From: Acidaminobacter sp.
GTDB taxonomy: Bacteria > Bacillota > Clostridia > Peptostreptococcales > Acidaminobacteraceae
NCBI RefSeq assembly: GCF_030247605.1
Contig: NZ_JAOTSB010000007.1
Span: 1-64,000, forward strand
Reading direction: 5' to 3'
DNA length: 64,000 bases
Each line of letters begins with the position of its first letter. Within the stretch, counting starts at the first letter, position 1. Positions 8,655 to 17,284 of the stretch are shown piece by piece. The position numbers and the translations under genes were made by a program. The notes under the pieces were generated by a model, which was given only the letters and a program-made list of their open reading frames with translations, made no database searches and was not told the origin of the DNA.

Positions 8655-10016
8655 TTAGCCTAGCGCGTATGGACTCAGGCAGCGATTCAATATACCTGTT
8701 GCATACGCCAACAGCACACCGTAGTTTGTAATAGGCGTGCCCGCTTCCTCACACAGTCGAATCCTGGTCAGCATACTCTTCCGGTTCATCATGCAGGAGC
8801 CGCAGTGCACCACCAGGTCGTAAACACTGAGATCCTTTGGCAAGTCATGGCCGGCTTTAAATTCTATAGCCACCCGGCCGCCAAGTTTTTTGTTCAGCAT
8901 CGCCGGGATTTTGACCCGTCCAATATCCTCGTGGGAGTGATTATGAGTACAGCTTTCCGTGATCAGGATTCTTGCTATGGGCTCACTTCCCGTCACAGAC
9001 TCTTTCTGACGGCTGAGTGCCCTGGCTTCAAGGGCTTTCACCGCTTGAATCCCCGAGACAAAGACTCGAAGATCCCCTTTATTCCTCGCAAAGACCATGG
9101 AAAAGGATGTCAAAGGGATGGTTTCAGGCACCATGTCGGAAACCGCCGCAAACGCCTGGGAATCCGTAATGACCAAATCCACGGACTTCAGCTCAGAAAG
9201 CGCTTCAACCAGCTCCGTATCCCTGACCACATGCACTTTCAGCCCGTGATCCAGCGCATCCCGAATCACCTGAACCTGTGGCAGGATCAACCGGCCTTTA
9301 GGTGCTTCCGAGTCAATGGGGACCACCAAAACAATGGTGCCCCCCGCCGGCACCAGATCCCCCACCAGCGTCTCATCCTCGGCTTCTCCGCGCAGCGCTT
9401 CAATCAGACGGGCTTTGAGATGGTGAATGTCCCCCGGGGTCTGAGCGCTCACCCAGACCGCACCAGGCCATGCCTCTTTTAATTGCTTTAGCTTCAGATG
9501 ACCATCGGCCTCAGCCATCACTAAATCTACCTTGTTGAACACCAGAAGCTTGGGAATTGAAAATTTCTCAAAATGAGACTGAAGCCGCGCCACCTCGTGA
9601 GTCAGCCACTCAGGATTATTCGAAGCTTCCATGGCATCGATGACATGTACAGCAAAATCCGTCCTTTCCAAAATCTTAAGACTCTTAGCCACCCGAAGAG
9701 AACCCAGGACATCGTCGTCATCATCAAGACCAGCAGTGTCAATGAAGACAACCGGTCCATAGGGAAGCAGCTCCATGGCTTTGCTCACGGGATCCGTCGT
9801 CGTGCCCCGAACTTCTGACACTATGGATAACTCCTGCCCGAGAATCGCGTTCATCAAAGACGACTTGCCCGCGTTCCGGTTGCCAAAGAAAGCAATATGC
9901 TTCCGGTTGGCGCTGGGTGTCGAGGACAGGGTGTTCTCAGTCGCCCTCGATCCTGCTTTCGGCATAGGATCTGGTGTTTTCAATGTGTGAGGTTTAGTAG
10001 CATGCATAGTCTTCAT
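8655..10016 (-). CDS. hydF: [FeFe]-hydrogenase maturation GTPase HydF
   Basis: Scaffold protein on which the 2Fe subcluster is assembled before transfer to the hydrogenase. The N-terminal GTPase domain has GNRNAGKSS (about 45-53), DTAGL (about 95) and NKVD (about 163). A dimerisation domain follows. The C-terminal cluster-binding domain has CTHNHSHED and HCGSC, the CxH...HCxxC pattern of HydF. The first 38 residues are a loose, proline- and serine-rich extension. It starts 8 nt after hydG and is followed by a long terminator, so it closes the TM1266-hydE-hydG-hydF operon. Confidence 0.95.
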   Translation of the reverse strand: MKTMHATKPHTLKTPDPMPKAGSRATENTLSSTPSANRKHIAFFGNRNAGKSSLMNAILGQELSIVSEVRGTTTDPVSKAMELLPYGPVVFIDTAGLDDDDDVLGSLRVAKSLKILERTDFAVHVIDAMEASNNPEWLTHEVARLQSHFEKFSIPKLLVFNKVDLVMAEADGHLKLKQLKEAWPGAVWVSAQTPGDIHHLKARLIEALRGEAEDETLVGDLVPAGGTIVLVVPIDSEAPKGRLILPQVQVIRDALDHGLKVHVVRDTELVEALSELKSVDLVITDSQAFAAVSDMVPETIPLTSFSMVFARNKGDLRVFVSGIQAVKALEARALSRQKESVTGSEPIARILITESCTHNHSHEDIGRVKIPAMLNKKLGGRVAIEFKAGHDLPKDLSVYDLVVHCGSCMMNRKSMLTRIRLCEEAGTPITNYGVLLAYATGILNRCLSPYALG

Positions 10017-10024
10017 TTCCCCTT

Positions 10025-11404
10025 CTAGAGGTACAGGTCGCGTTCGCCGCCGCGAATCCGCTCGAGGTTGCCCGCCAGTAAGTTTTTGATATCCGGGCGT
10101 TCAATGGCAGCCAATTCCTTCTCTATCAACTGCTCGCTCTCAACCTTAAGGGCCACGTCACCATAATCCAGAACGAATTCCTGAAGGGTCATCAAAGCAT
10201 TCGGGGTGCAGACGTTGTGGATCTGACCGGCTTTGGCAAGCTGCATGAATCGGTCCCCGGTACGGCCGGAGCGGTAGCAGGCGGTGCAGTAGGATGGAAT
10301 GAGACCATCGGCCACCAGTTCTTTGAGCACTTCCAGCGGGGTGCGCTGATCCGAAGCCTCGAACTGATTGATTGTGCCGCTTTTACGATCGCTCTCCTTG
10401 TAACCGCCAACGCCGGTGCAGGAGCCCGCTGAAATCTGGGAAACGCCGGCGCGGATCATATCGCGGCGCATCTGTGCACTTTCGCGAGTGGACATGATAA
10501 TCCCGGTAAAAGGTACAGCGACGCGGAGAATCGCGACAATCTTCTTGAAGGTCTGGTCGTCGATCTGATTGCTGAACTGATCCAGAGTCATGCCTTCCGC
10601 TTTCTTGATGCGCGGCACGGAAATGGTGTGGAAGCCCACGCCAAATTTCTCCTCCAGATGCGCATTGTGCATCATGAGAGCCAGCACTTCAAACTTATAA
10701 TCCGCAAGGCCAAAGAGAACCCCCGCGCCCACGTCGTCCAGCCCCGCCTCCATGGCGCGGTCAAAGGCGGTGAGGTGATAGAGGTAATTTCCCTTGACAG
10801 ACTTAGGGTGCATCAGGTCATAGGTCGGCTTGTGGTAGGTCTCCTGAAACAGAATGTAGGTGCCAATGCTGGCTTCTTTCAGCTTTTTGTAATTCTCAAC
10901 CGTTGTGGCGGCTATGTTGACGTTGATGCGGCGGATGGTGCCGTTGTCATTTTTCGTCGTATAGATCGCGTCAATAGCGTCCACCACATAATCAATTGGG
11001 CAGTTGACCGGGTCCTCTCCCACTTCCAGGGCAAGGCGCTTATGCCCCATCTTCTCGAGGAGCATGACCTCTTCCTGGATCTCTTCACGGCTCAGTCGTC
11101 GGCGCGGAAAGTCGTTGCTGTGCTTATAGCCGCAGTAAGTGCAGTTGTTGACGCAGTAATCGCTAATGTAGAGCGGCGCGAAGACGACAATGCGGTTGCC
11201 GTAAATGCGGTCCTTGATGGCCCCGGCAATGCCCATGAGGCGTCCCATATGTTGCTCCGACTTAATTTCCAGCAGCGTCGCAATGTCCAGCTGATCCAGC
11301 GGACTTCCAAGCTCTGCCTTAGCCAGGACGGCGTCTATAGCCGCGTCATTGGCACCTGCGGCGAGTTTCAAAGCAGTTTCAATAGCGGCGTGATCGATAA
11401 ACAT
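10025..11404 (-). CDS. hydG: [FeFe]-hydrogenase maturation radical SAM enzyme HydG
   Basis: A tyrosine lyase that makes the CO and CN ligands of the H-cluster. The radical SAM cysteines are in CVNNCTYCG (Cys84, 88, 91). The second cluster region is CTACYRSGRTGDRFMQ, followed by a downstream Cys, as in HydG. A longer reading frame extends 67 codons upstream, but its extra peptide has no family similarity. The ATG at 11404 has GGAGG 7 nt before it, and that GGAGG lies in the last codons of hydE (stop 11406-11408), so translation is coupled. Length 459 aa, normal for HydG. Confidence 0.95.
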   Translation of the reverse strand: MFIDHAAIETALKLAAGANDAAIDAVLAKAELGSPLDQLDIATLLEIKSEQHMGRLMGIAGAIKDRIYGNRIVVFAPLYISDYCVNNCTYCGYKHSNDFPRRRLSREEIQEEVMLLEKMGHKRLALEVGEDPVNCPIDYVVDAIDAIYTTKNDNGTIRRINVNIAATTVENYKKLKEASIGTYILFQETYHKPTYDLMHPKSVKGNYLYHLTAFDRAMEAGLDDVGAGVLFGLADYKFEVLALMMHNAHLEEKFGVGFHTISVPRIKKAEGMTLDQFSNQIDDQTFKKIVAILRVAVPFTGIIMSTRESAQMRRDMIRAGVSQISAGSCTGVGGYKESDRKSGTINQFEASDQRTPLEVLKELVADGLIPSYCTACYRSGRTGDRFMQLAKAGQIHNVCTPNALMTLQEFVLDYGDVALKVESEQLIEKELAAIERPDIKNLLAGNLERIRGGERDLYL

Positions 11405-11405
11405 T

Positions 11406-12587
11406 TTAATTCCTCCAGTCTGGGTGATCGCCGCGGGCCATGTCGACCGTAAAACCGGCGTTTTCAATTCGTTTTTGTATGCACTGGCGGCACTCCGCCG
11501 CCTCATCGCCCGTACAAATCTTGCCGTCGTACAGGTCGTATTTTTCTCTGACTTCAAGTGGGGACAAGTTTGGCATGACCACATTCGCACCAGCGCGAAT
11601 CCCAAGCTCCCGGCCTACGGGATTCAGGCTGCCCAGGGCTGTTGTCGCAGGCAGGAGTACCTTTGGAATCATCAGACGCAGAATGGCAAGGAGAACCACC
11701 GTCTTTTCCACCGAGCCTGAAGGCTGGTCCGCCAGCGGCGTCTCGTGGTGTGGGATGAACGGCCCAATGCCTATCATATGGGGATCCAGTGTCTTCAAAA
11801 ACCTCAAATCCTTGACGAGGTGCTGGTTACTCTGACCGGGAAGTCCAACCATAAAACCTGCGCCGACCTGGTAGCCAATAGCTTTCAGGTCTTCAAGACA
11901 TGCCTTTCGGACGCTGAGGGCCATACCGGGATGAAAACCGGCGTAAAAGCCGTCATCCGCAGTTTCATGTCTTAGCAGATAGCGGTCCGCACCGGCATTG
12001 TAGAGGGCCTGATAGCTCTCCCGGCTCCGTTCGCCCAGGGAGAGAGTAATGGCGCAGTCCGGATAAGCCGTTCTGATCTCATGGATGAGTCCCGTCAGGA
12101 ACGCATCCGTATGCGCATGATCCTCGCCGCCCTGCATGACAAAGGTTCTGTAACCGAGCTCATAGCCAATGCGACAGGATTCCAGTACCTGCTCCAGCGT
12201 CAGCCTGTACCGCTCAGCACCGGGATTACCGGCTCTGATCCCGCAATAAACACAGTTTCTCTTACAATAATTTGAGATCTCGATCAATCCCCTGAGAAAA
12301 ACCCGGTTGCCATAGATCTCCATACGTTTTTGATGGGCCTTTTGAATCAGGTGGTGTCTGACCCTGCCGTCTTGGTCTTGATCCGGGTGATCCAGGTAGT
12401 CCAGAAGCTGACACAGCGCGCTGTCACTGAGGTCACTTTCCAGTGCCAGCTGATCCACCAAAGCCATAAACAACTGCGCTTCAGCCGATGGTTCCCCATC
12501 CCCAAACGCCGCGTCAGCCTGCAATGTGGTTTGAATGTTCCCTTGAGGCGCAACATTTTTTTTCGTTACATCCTTAACGTGACTCAA
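11406..12587 (-). CDS. hydE: [FeFe]-hydrogenase maturation radical SAM enzyme HydE
   Basis: Radical SAM enzyme of H-cluster assembly that processes a HydG-derived iron synthon. The cluster motif is CKRNCVYCG (Cys108, 112, 115). The optional second site is also present near the C terminus (C-x7-C-x2-C in KICTGDEAAECRQC). Translation appears to start at TTG (12585-12587) with AAGGAAG 8 nt upstream, 2 nt after the TM1266-like gene. At 393 aa it is about 40 residues longer than typical, owing to a non-conserved N-terminal stretch; an internal ATG at codon 41 is a possible alternative. Confidence 0.93.
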   Translation of the reverse strand: MSHVKDVTKKNVAPQGNIQTTLQADAAFGDGEPSAEAQLFMALVDQLALESDLSDSALCQLLDYLDHPDQDQDGRVRHHLIQKAHQKRMEIYGNRVFLRGLIEISNYCKRNCVYCGIRAGNPGAERYRLTLEQVLESCRIGYELGYRTFVMQGGEDHAHTDAFLTGLIHEIRTAYPDCAITLSLGERSRESYQALYNAGADRYLLRHETADDGFYAGFHPGMALSVRKACLEDLKAIGYQVGAGFMVGLPGQSNQHLVKDLRFLKTLDPHMIGIGPFIPHHETPLADQPSGSVEKTVVLLAILRLMIPKVLLPATTALGSLNPVGRELGIRAGANVVMPNLSPLEVREKYDLYDGKICTGDEAAECRQCIQKRIENAGFTVDMARGDHPDWRN

Positions 12588-12589
12588 GC

Positions 12590-12841
12590 TTACACTTCCT
12601 TTTTTGAAATCGAAGTCTTTACGAAAACATGCTCAATATTGCCGAGCTTACCCGTCAGGGCATTGATCTCATCCGGCTCCCCTATCAAAGTGATGGAAAT
12701 GACCGAAATCCCGTGCTCATCCATGGGAATCCCCATTCGACCTTTAATAATCCCCTTGAATGACGCGACCACGTCGTTGAAACGATGCTGACACAGCTCC
12801 GGATGCTCCAAAATGGCGCTGATGACCGCCACTTTTGCCAT
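12590..12841 (-). CDS. TM1266-type ACT-domain protein, putative iron-only hydrogenase system regulator
   Basis: A small ACT-like protein of 83 aa. The family (TM1266 type) is consistently found with [FeFe]-hydrogenase maturation genes and is annotated as a putative regulator; its mechanism is not established. The sequence matches in pattern: VAVISAILEHPE, then IIKGRMGIPMDEHGISVISITLIGEPDEINALTGKLG. It leads the hyd operon and is followed 2 nt later by hydE. The ribosome-binding site GGGAGG lies inside a hairpin arm (12842-12884), so its translation may be controlled by RNA structure. Confidence 0.88.
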   Translation of the reverse strand: MAKVAVISAILEHPELCQHRFNDVVASFKGIIKGRMGIPMDEHGISVISITLIGEPDEINALTGKLGNIEHVFVKTSISKKEV

Positions 12842-12884
12842 AAAAAAACCTCCCTTTCAATTTGAAAGAGAGGATGGTTTTTTT
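12842..12884 (-). promoter_or_regulatory. Leader hairpin overlapping the ribosome-binding site of the hyd operon
   Basis: On the minus strand a hairpin pairs AAAAAAACC (12884-12876) with GGTTTTTTT (12850-12842). Inside, CTTTCA pairs with TGAAAG and ATCC partly with GGGA. The descending arm contains the GGAGG site and a seven-U run directly before the ATG. It can act as an intrinsic terminator, or hide the ribosome-binding site, or both. An alternative upstream fold would be needed to open it. Confidence 0.65.
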
Positions 12885-13095
12885 CCCGTGATGGCTGCAC
12901 ACCAAAAACACAGGTGCAGACAAACTCGCAGCGCGCCACTACAGCGGCTGTGCCTTCGCTCCCTTTCGGTTCAGCAGTCTGATAACTTTACCGTCAGGTG
13001 ATGTCGATTTTATTGTAATCTCGTCGGGAACACATGAAAAAGGAAGCGCCTCAAGAGCGCAGACCTGAACCAAATGAACTCTGACAGGATTGATT
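12885..13095 (-). promoter_or_regulatory. Long 5' leader of the hyd operon, possible riboswitch or attenuator
   Basis: About 210 nt lie between the predicted transcription start (about 13095) and the final hairpin. No supported gene is present. Local stems include GCGCT/GGCGC around 13045-13060, GCCGC/GTGGC around 12932-12950 and CTGCAC/GTGCAG around 12897-12922. An uncoded structured leader of this length ending in a terminator-like hairpin is the layout of a riboswitch or protein-controlled attenuator. I do not recognise a known class. Confidence 0.45.
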
Positions 13096-13101
13096 GTTAA
13101 T

Positions 13102-13130
13102 AGATTATCAATACAATGAGGGTCTGTCAA
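13102..13130 (-). promoter_or_regulatory. Promoter of the hyd operon
   Basis: On the minus strand, TTGACA (13130-13125) and TAATCT (13107-13102) are separated by 17 bp. The -35 is perfect. It lies 23 bp past the end of the cysteine desulfidase gene and would give a 5' leader of roughly 250 nt. Confidence 0.65.
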
Positions 13131-13152
13131 TGCTTTTATTTTAGAACAATCC

Positions 13153-14508
13153 CTATCCTCGGGCAAACGTTTCCTGAATGTCCAGCACCACCGCATCAGC
13201 CAACTGCATGCCCTGACGGCTCAATCGCCCTAAATTTGAAATCGTCTCTTCTATAGTCCGGCCCACCAAACCATTTCCGGCCGGAACCCGTATGCCGTCT
13301 ACTGCCAGTGCAGCCGTCTCAACGGCTGTTGAAGCCGCCGTTGCCAGTTTTAGAGCGCAGCCCAGTTTAGCGCCGTCACACACCATCCCACTGAGGTTTG
13401 CCATCATGTTTGTCATAGTACTCTCCACAATCTCAGGATCCCGGGTGTCAAGCCACGCGATAGCCGCAGACGCGCCGGTAGCTGCCGCGATGCCGCAGCT
13501 GCACAGCGCTGACAGCCTGCCTATCTCCGCTTTTATATAACTGTTTATCAGATGGCTGAGCGCCAAAGCCCTGATCTGATCTGCCCGATCTGTCCCTTTT
13601 AACTCAAAATAGGCGACCAGCGGCATTATGGCTGTGATGCCATTATTTCCACTGCCGTTTGAGCTCATGACCGGCAAATCCACACCTGCCATTCTGGCAT
13701 CAGAAGCGCCTGCAGTCATTGTCATTGCCAGTCTTGCCAGGTCCTTCATCTGACCGTTTTTAGAATACCTTTGCTTCAGAGCAAACGCTGTGCCGAGTCC
13801 CACCGGCGACGCCATGCCGACCTCTGCCATAGTTTGATTCATTGCAATGCCATCAAGAAGAAATGCCAAGGGTTCAGGATCGATTTCATCAATCACTGTT
13901 ACCAGGTCCTTAAGTTTCATAGAATAAAATCTATTGAACCCTGCATTTGATTTCTCAGTCACTGAATTCTTTTCTTCCATTTTTTCAAGACAAACTCCAT
14001 CCCTGAACACCTCGACAATCCGGTCGTGCCTGCCGCTAATGATTACTCTGGCATGGTGAGCTCTGTCTTCTGACCACTGTTCTGCCTGGATCATCACTTT
14101 TTCCTCAGTATCAATCAACTCAATTCGAATTTTTCCCTCTGCCAACCTTTGTCTCGCTATTCGTATTTCTTCCTCAGACAGATGGTTCAGCACGTCCAAG
14201 CCCCTCACCGCGCTGGCACGGGCAGAACCTAGCGCCGCAGCAAGATCCAGTCCAGCTTCCATTACACCTGGCAGCATGACAGCAAAGCCGTTCTTATATA
14301 TATTAGGGCTCACGCCTATGACAAGCTCACTCATGGAATTATTTAGAACCTCTGAAACCTTAGCTGCCGCCAGCGCCACTGCCACTGGCTCTGTACAGCC
14401 CGCAGCAGGCTTAACTTCCTCGCGAAGCAGTTCAATAATCCAATGGTTTGTTTCTTGATTGACTGGTGCTATGTAAGTCATCTTATTTTCTGTTAACGTT
14501 CTGTTCAT
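13153..14508 (-). CDS. cyuA: L-cysteine desulfidase, UPF0597/YhaM (CyuA) family
   Basis: An Fe-S enzyme that splits cysteine to pyruvate, ammonia and sulfide. The family hallmark AAGCTEPVAVALAAAK is at residues 36-51 with Cys38. The later cysteines expected for cluster binding occur in LCSCGIAAATG and MVCDGAKLGC. The length of 451 aa is close to the family norm. GAGGGGG is 7 nt before the ATG; an ATG at codon 10 is the alternative. A sigma54 promoter and two activator-like palindromes lie upstream, and the adjacent gene codes for a sigma54 activator. Clostridial CdsR proteins are known to control a cysteine desulfidase in this way, which supports cysteine over serine as substrate. Confidence 0.88.
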   Translation of the reverse strand: MNRTLTENKMTYIAPVNQETNHWIIELLREEVKPAAGCTEPVAVALAAAKVSEVLNNSMSELVIGVSPNIYKNGFAVMLPGVMEAGLDLAAALGSARASAVRGLDVLNHLSEEEIRIARQRLAEGKIRIELIDTEEKVMIQAEQWSEDRAHHARVIISGRHDRIVEVFRDGVCLEKMEEKNSVTEKSNAGFNRFYSMKLKDLVTVIDEIDPEPLAFLLDGIAMNQTMAEVGMASPVGLGTAFALKQRYSKNGQMKDLARLAMTMTAGASDARMAGVDLPVMSSNGSGNNGITAIMPLVAYFELKGTDRADQIRALALSHLINSYIKAEIGRLSALCSCGIAAATGASAAIAWLDTRDPEIVESTMTNMMANLSGMVCDGAKLGCALKLATAASTAVETAALAVDGIRVPAGNGLVGRTIEETISNLGRLSRQGMQLADAVVLDIQETFARG

Positions 14509-14571
14509 TTTGCATCCCCCTCGTCAATGACGGCGCTTCCCAATTTATAATGCTGCTTGACAATGGTATAC

Positions 14572-14587
14572 TGCAAAAGTCATGCCA
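14572..14587 (-). promoter_or_regulatory. Sigma54 (-24/-12) promoter of the cysteine desulfidase gene
   Basis: The minus strand reads TGGCATG-ACTT-TTGCA, an almost exact match to the consensus TGGCAC(G)-N4-TTGC(A/T). It lies 64 nt upstream of the start codon and downstream of the activator gene's terminator. Confidence 0.88.
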
Positions 14588-14589
14588 AT

Positions 14590-14617
14590 AAAAAAACCGC
14601 TGTTTCCAACGGTTTTA
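14590..14617 (-). terminator. Terminator of the sigma54 activator gene
   Basis: The minus strand reads AAAACCG-loop-CGG followed by seven Ts. It separates the activator transcript from the desulfidase promoter, so the desulfidase is transcribed on its own. Confidence 0.8.
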
Positions 14618-14634
14618 AATATTTCAGCAAAATT

Positions 14635-14684
14635 ATTCTCATTTTGAGATTAAAATATCTAGTTTAATTCTCATTTTGAGATTA
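14635..14684. promoter_or_regulatory. Two palindromic upstream activator sites
   Basis: Two identical 18-bp sequences, 14635-14652 and 14667-14684, each contain the palindrome TCTCA-TTT-TGAGA. Their centres are 32 bp apart, about three helical turns. They lie 50-100 bp upstream of the -24 element, a normal place for an enhancer-binding sigma54 activator. The activator encoded next door is the obvious ligand. Confidence 0.78.
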
Positions 14685-14692
14685 TTTTTCCA

Positions 14693-16471
14693 TTACAAAT
14701 TATAATCCTTAAACTTTCTGTAAAGCGTTGCCCTGCTGATCCCCAAACGCGCTGTCATAGCTTCAATCCCAGCTTTGGACTTGCCATACGCCTGAATAGC
14801 TCTGCGAATTTCGGCCGCCTCCAGCGCGTTCAGCGAACGTATGCCAGCCGTCTCAGCTATGCCAGGCTCATCTTCATCGAATCCCCGATCTGCATTGTCG
14901 GGCAATCCTGGCGCCTCAAAAGCCCTATCGAGCGCACCCGCCCTGAGACGCTTTGGCAGATCTCCCGAACACAGAAGTTTTCTTGTAGAAACATGCACGG
15001 CATATTCAATGGCATTTTCAAGTTCTCTGACATTTCCCGGCCAGGCGTAACTCATCATTACCTTCAAAGCTTCGAGCTCAATCCCCTCAACTTTTTTGCC
15101 AATCCGCTGGCTGTGCTTTTTCAGAAAAATACTTGAAAGGCTTTCCAAATCCCCCATCCGATCTCTCAGCGGCGAAATATGGATGGGAATCACGTTGATG
15201 CGATAATACAGGTCTTCCCTAAATTCCCCATCCCTGACCATTTCCTCAAGGGGTTTATTGGTGGCGGCGATCAGCCTGACATCCACAGGAATCGCACCAC
15301 GACCGCCAACCTTGTAAATCTGCTGGTCCTGCAGGACTCGCAATAACTTTGCCTGCAGGTGGAGCGGCAAGTCACCAATTTCATCCAGAAAAAGTGTACC
15401 ACGGTGGGCTTGCTCGAAGCGCCCAATGCGCCCGCCGGTGACCGCACCTGTAAAAGCGCCTTCCTCATACCCAAAGAGCTCGCTTTCCAGCAGTGCCTCC
15501 GGTATGGCCGCGCAGTTTACCGGAATAAATCCACGGTCCTTCCTGTCGCTTTCACTGTGAATGGAACGGGCGAACAGCTCTTTGCCTGTCCCGCTTTCCC
15601 CTAATATCAAAACCGTAGATTTGCTCTTTGAAACACGTCTTGCCAAATCAATAGCTTCATTTAGGTTTTGATCTTTACCGAATATGTCTTCAAACTTTGT
15701 TGGCTGCTGCTCAGCGAACATTTTATTGAACCGACGGATCACGTCTTTCAAAGGACTTAACTGCAGCACGTACCTGACTGTTTTGTCCGCATGCGTCACC
15801 GGATGAACTTGTATGGAGAATCTGCGCTTTAGTCCTGCTTCGAGCTGTGTTCTGCCGCTTTGAATGGCATCCAATACACCACCGCCCAAAACCTCATTGA
15901 TACCAGCACCTTCCGTCAGCCCATCTATCCATCTGCGCGCAGCATCATTCGCGCCAACTAAAGCCCCTTCAGAGGTCATGGACAATATAGGCGTTTCAAT
16001 GGCGTCTATCAACACTTCCAGTTCTTTATTCCTACGGTTTTCAGCGACTTTTGAAGCGATCAGATTGCCCATCTTTTCTAGAAAATCGAGCAATGCGCCG
16101 CGGTTATTCAGCAGTTTCAGCTTTTCCTCTGAATCAAACGCGATCAGTCCTATGACGCCAACTACAGCACCCTCGACCAAAATGGGCGAGCAGACTTCCG
16201 CGCTTTCTCTGCAGCGTTCCCGGTCTGAACATGACAAACAAGCCGCATCAGTGCCAGGGGACTCCACAATGTAGGGTATGCCATTTTGGACCGCTTTTTC
16301 AAAAACGGATCCTGCAGCAATTTTTTTGCCCACTTCCATGCCATATTGACCGGTACCAGCGACGCGCAGCCTCTGACGGTCGACAATAGTGGCTTCGACC
16401 CCCAGCACGCTGTGTATTGCCTGTACGACGTCCTGCAGCATTGGGGCAATTTCTGAGATCTCTGAATGCAA
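14693..16471 (-). CDS. Sigma54-dependent transcriptional activator, CdsR-like
   Basis: Order of domains: an N-terminal sensor region (about 20-140) with a cysteine cluster ([10 protein letters not shown]), a PAS-like segment (about 150-215), the AAA+ domain and a Fis-type helix-turn-helix. The AAA+ domain has GESGTGKE (Walker A), the sigma54-contact loop GAFTGA, and FLDEIGD (Walker B). The C terminus ends in [15 protein letters not shown]. The reading frame extends further upstream into the HD gene; I choose the TTG at 16471 because GGAGG lies 9 nt before it and the HD gene stops at 16485. Two palindromes and a sigma54 promoter lie directly downstream, before the cysteine desulfidase gene. 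In clostridia CdsR senses cysteine and activates such a gene; the sensor cysteines would fit, but the ligand is inferred. Confidence 0.88.
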   Translation of the reverse strand: MHSEISEIAPMLQDVVQAIHSVLGVEATIVDRQRLRVAGTGQYGMEVGKKIAAGSVFEKAVQNGIPYIVESPGTDAACLSCSDRERCRESAEVCSPILVEGAVVGVIGLIAFDSEEKLKLLNNRGALLDFLEKMGNLIASKVAENRRNKELEVLIDAIETPILSMTSEGALVGANDAARRWIDGLTEGAGINEVLGGGVLDAIQSGRTQLEAGLKRRFSIQVHPVTHADKTVRYVLQLSPLKDVIRRFNKMFAEQQPTKFEDIFGKDQNLNEAIDLARRVSKSKSTVLILGESGTGKELFARSIHSESDRKDRGFIPVNCAAIPEALLESELFGYEEGAFTGAVTGGRIGRFEQAHRGTLFLDEIGDLPLHLQAKLLRVLQDQQIYKVGGRGAIPVDVRLIAATNKPLEEMVRDGEFREDLYYRINVIPIHISPLRDRMGDLESLSSIFLKKHSQRIGKKVEGIELEALKVMMSYAWPGNVRELENAIEYAVHVSTRKLLCSGDLPKRLRAGALDRAFEAPGLPDNADRGFDEDEPGIAETAGIRSLNALEAAEIRRAIQAYGKSKAGIEAMTARLGISRATLYRKFKDYNL

Positions 16472-16484
16472 GGTACATACCCTC

Positions 16485-17216
16485 CTATTCGCCCATCTCC
16501 CGGTCCAGGGCATCGAAAAAGTCTTTCATGAGACTTGCCCGCTCACGTGCCAAAGCCCTTCCCGCCTCTGTAATAAGTCGGTCAGGGATGTATTTGAGTT
16601 TGACCATATATTCAACGTTGGGTGCGTGATCTTCCTGATTCTGGATCCTGCCGTTCTCGGTCAAATTTTCAGCGGTGTAAGTATCCAGGTCGACTTTCCT
16701 GTACAGTCTTGCACCTTCCTGTCCAGCCATCATAAACGTCCTCGCAATGCCAACTGCCCCTATGGCATCCAGTTTGTCCGCATCATAAAGGATTGCCGCC
16801 TCCAGAGATGCCGGACCTTGTCCGCTTCTGTAACGGTGCGTCACTATGGCTTTTTGAATCTCACAGATAACGTCTTCGCGAATTTCCATGTGCTCAAGGA
16901 TCGCCCTGGCCTTCGCAGCGCCCACAATTGCATGGTCTGTCCTGCCGGTCAGGTCCAGATCCTCCTCTCGTCTGCCAATGTCATGCAAGAGCACCGCTGG
17001 AATCAGCACCTCATAATTGACCTCCGGATAATTTCCGGCGATCTGCAGCGCCAGCTTGTAAACGCGCCTGACATGATCAATGTCATGGGCGGAGCAGGAT
17101 AAAGCTTCTTCCACCATCATCCACAGCAAGTCCTCGTATTGCTGCTCGGTAATGCCTTTGATCTCGGCAGCAGGCAACTGCGCCGTTTTTCGCTGAATAG
17201 CTGTCGTTTGATTCAT
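16485..17216 (-). CDS. HD-domain phosphohydrolase (YedJ/YpgQ-like)
   Basis: A soluble metal-dependent hydrolase of 243 aa. The HD signature is complete: [10 protein letters not shown] (first His, about 45), LLHDIGR (HD, about 78), and later [15 protein letters not shown], which is characteristic of the YedJ/YpgQ group, some of whose members are nucleotide pyrophosphohydrolases. AGGAG lies 9 nt before the ATG. Only 13 nt separate it from the sigma54 activator, so they are likely co-transcribed. No link to cysteine metabolism is known to me. Confidence 0.82.
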   Translation of the reverse strand: MNQTTAIQRKTAQLPAAEIKGITEQQYEDLLWMMVEEALSCSAHDIDHVRRVYKLALQIAGNYPEVNYEVLIPAVLLHDIGRREEDLDLTGRTDHAIVGAAKARAILEHMEIREDVICEIQKAIVTHRYRSGQGPASLEAAILYDADKLDAIGAVGIARTFMMAGQEGARLYRKVDLDTYTAENLTENGRIQNQEDHAPNVEYMVKLKYIPDRLITEAGRALARERASLMKDFFDALDREMGE

Positions 17217-17284
17217 GCCGGTGGTCTCCTAACTCAAAATTGACAAGATGATGGAACTGTTGCTGTAAAAGCAATTTGATGTCC

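Noticed and set aside
8397..8663. Open frames with a repeated peptide in the pgi-hydF spacer
   Set aside because: The repetition comes from the 47-bp direct repeat; the frames lack a ribosome-binding site and overlap a terminator hairpin.
10628..11452. Long plus-strand frame opposite hydG
   Set aside because: It is the antisense shadow of hydG, whose radical SAM motifs are beyond doubt; no ribosome-binding site or domain supports the other strand.
12939..13196. Minus-strand frame with a protein-like C terminus (EITIKSTSPDGKVIRLLNRKG)
   Set aside because: It overlaps the hyd promoter and the end of the cysteine desulfidase gene, has no usable start with a ribosome-binding site and matches no family I know. 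A degraded gene cannot be fully excluded.
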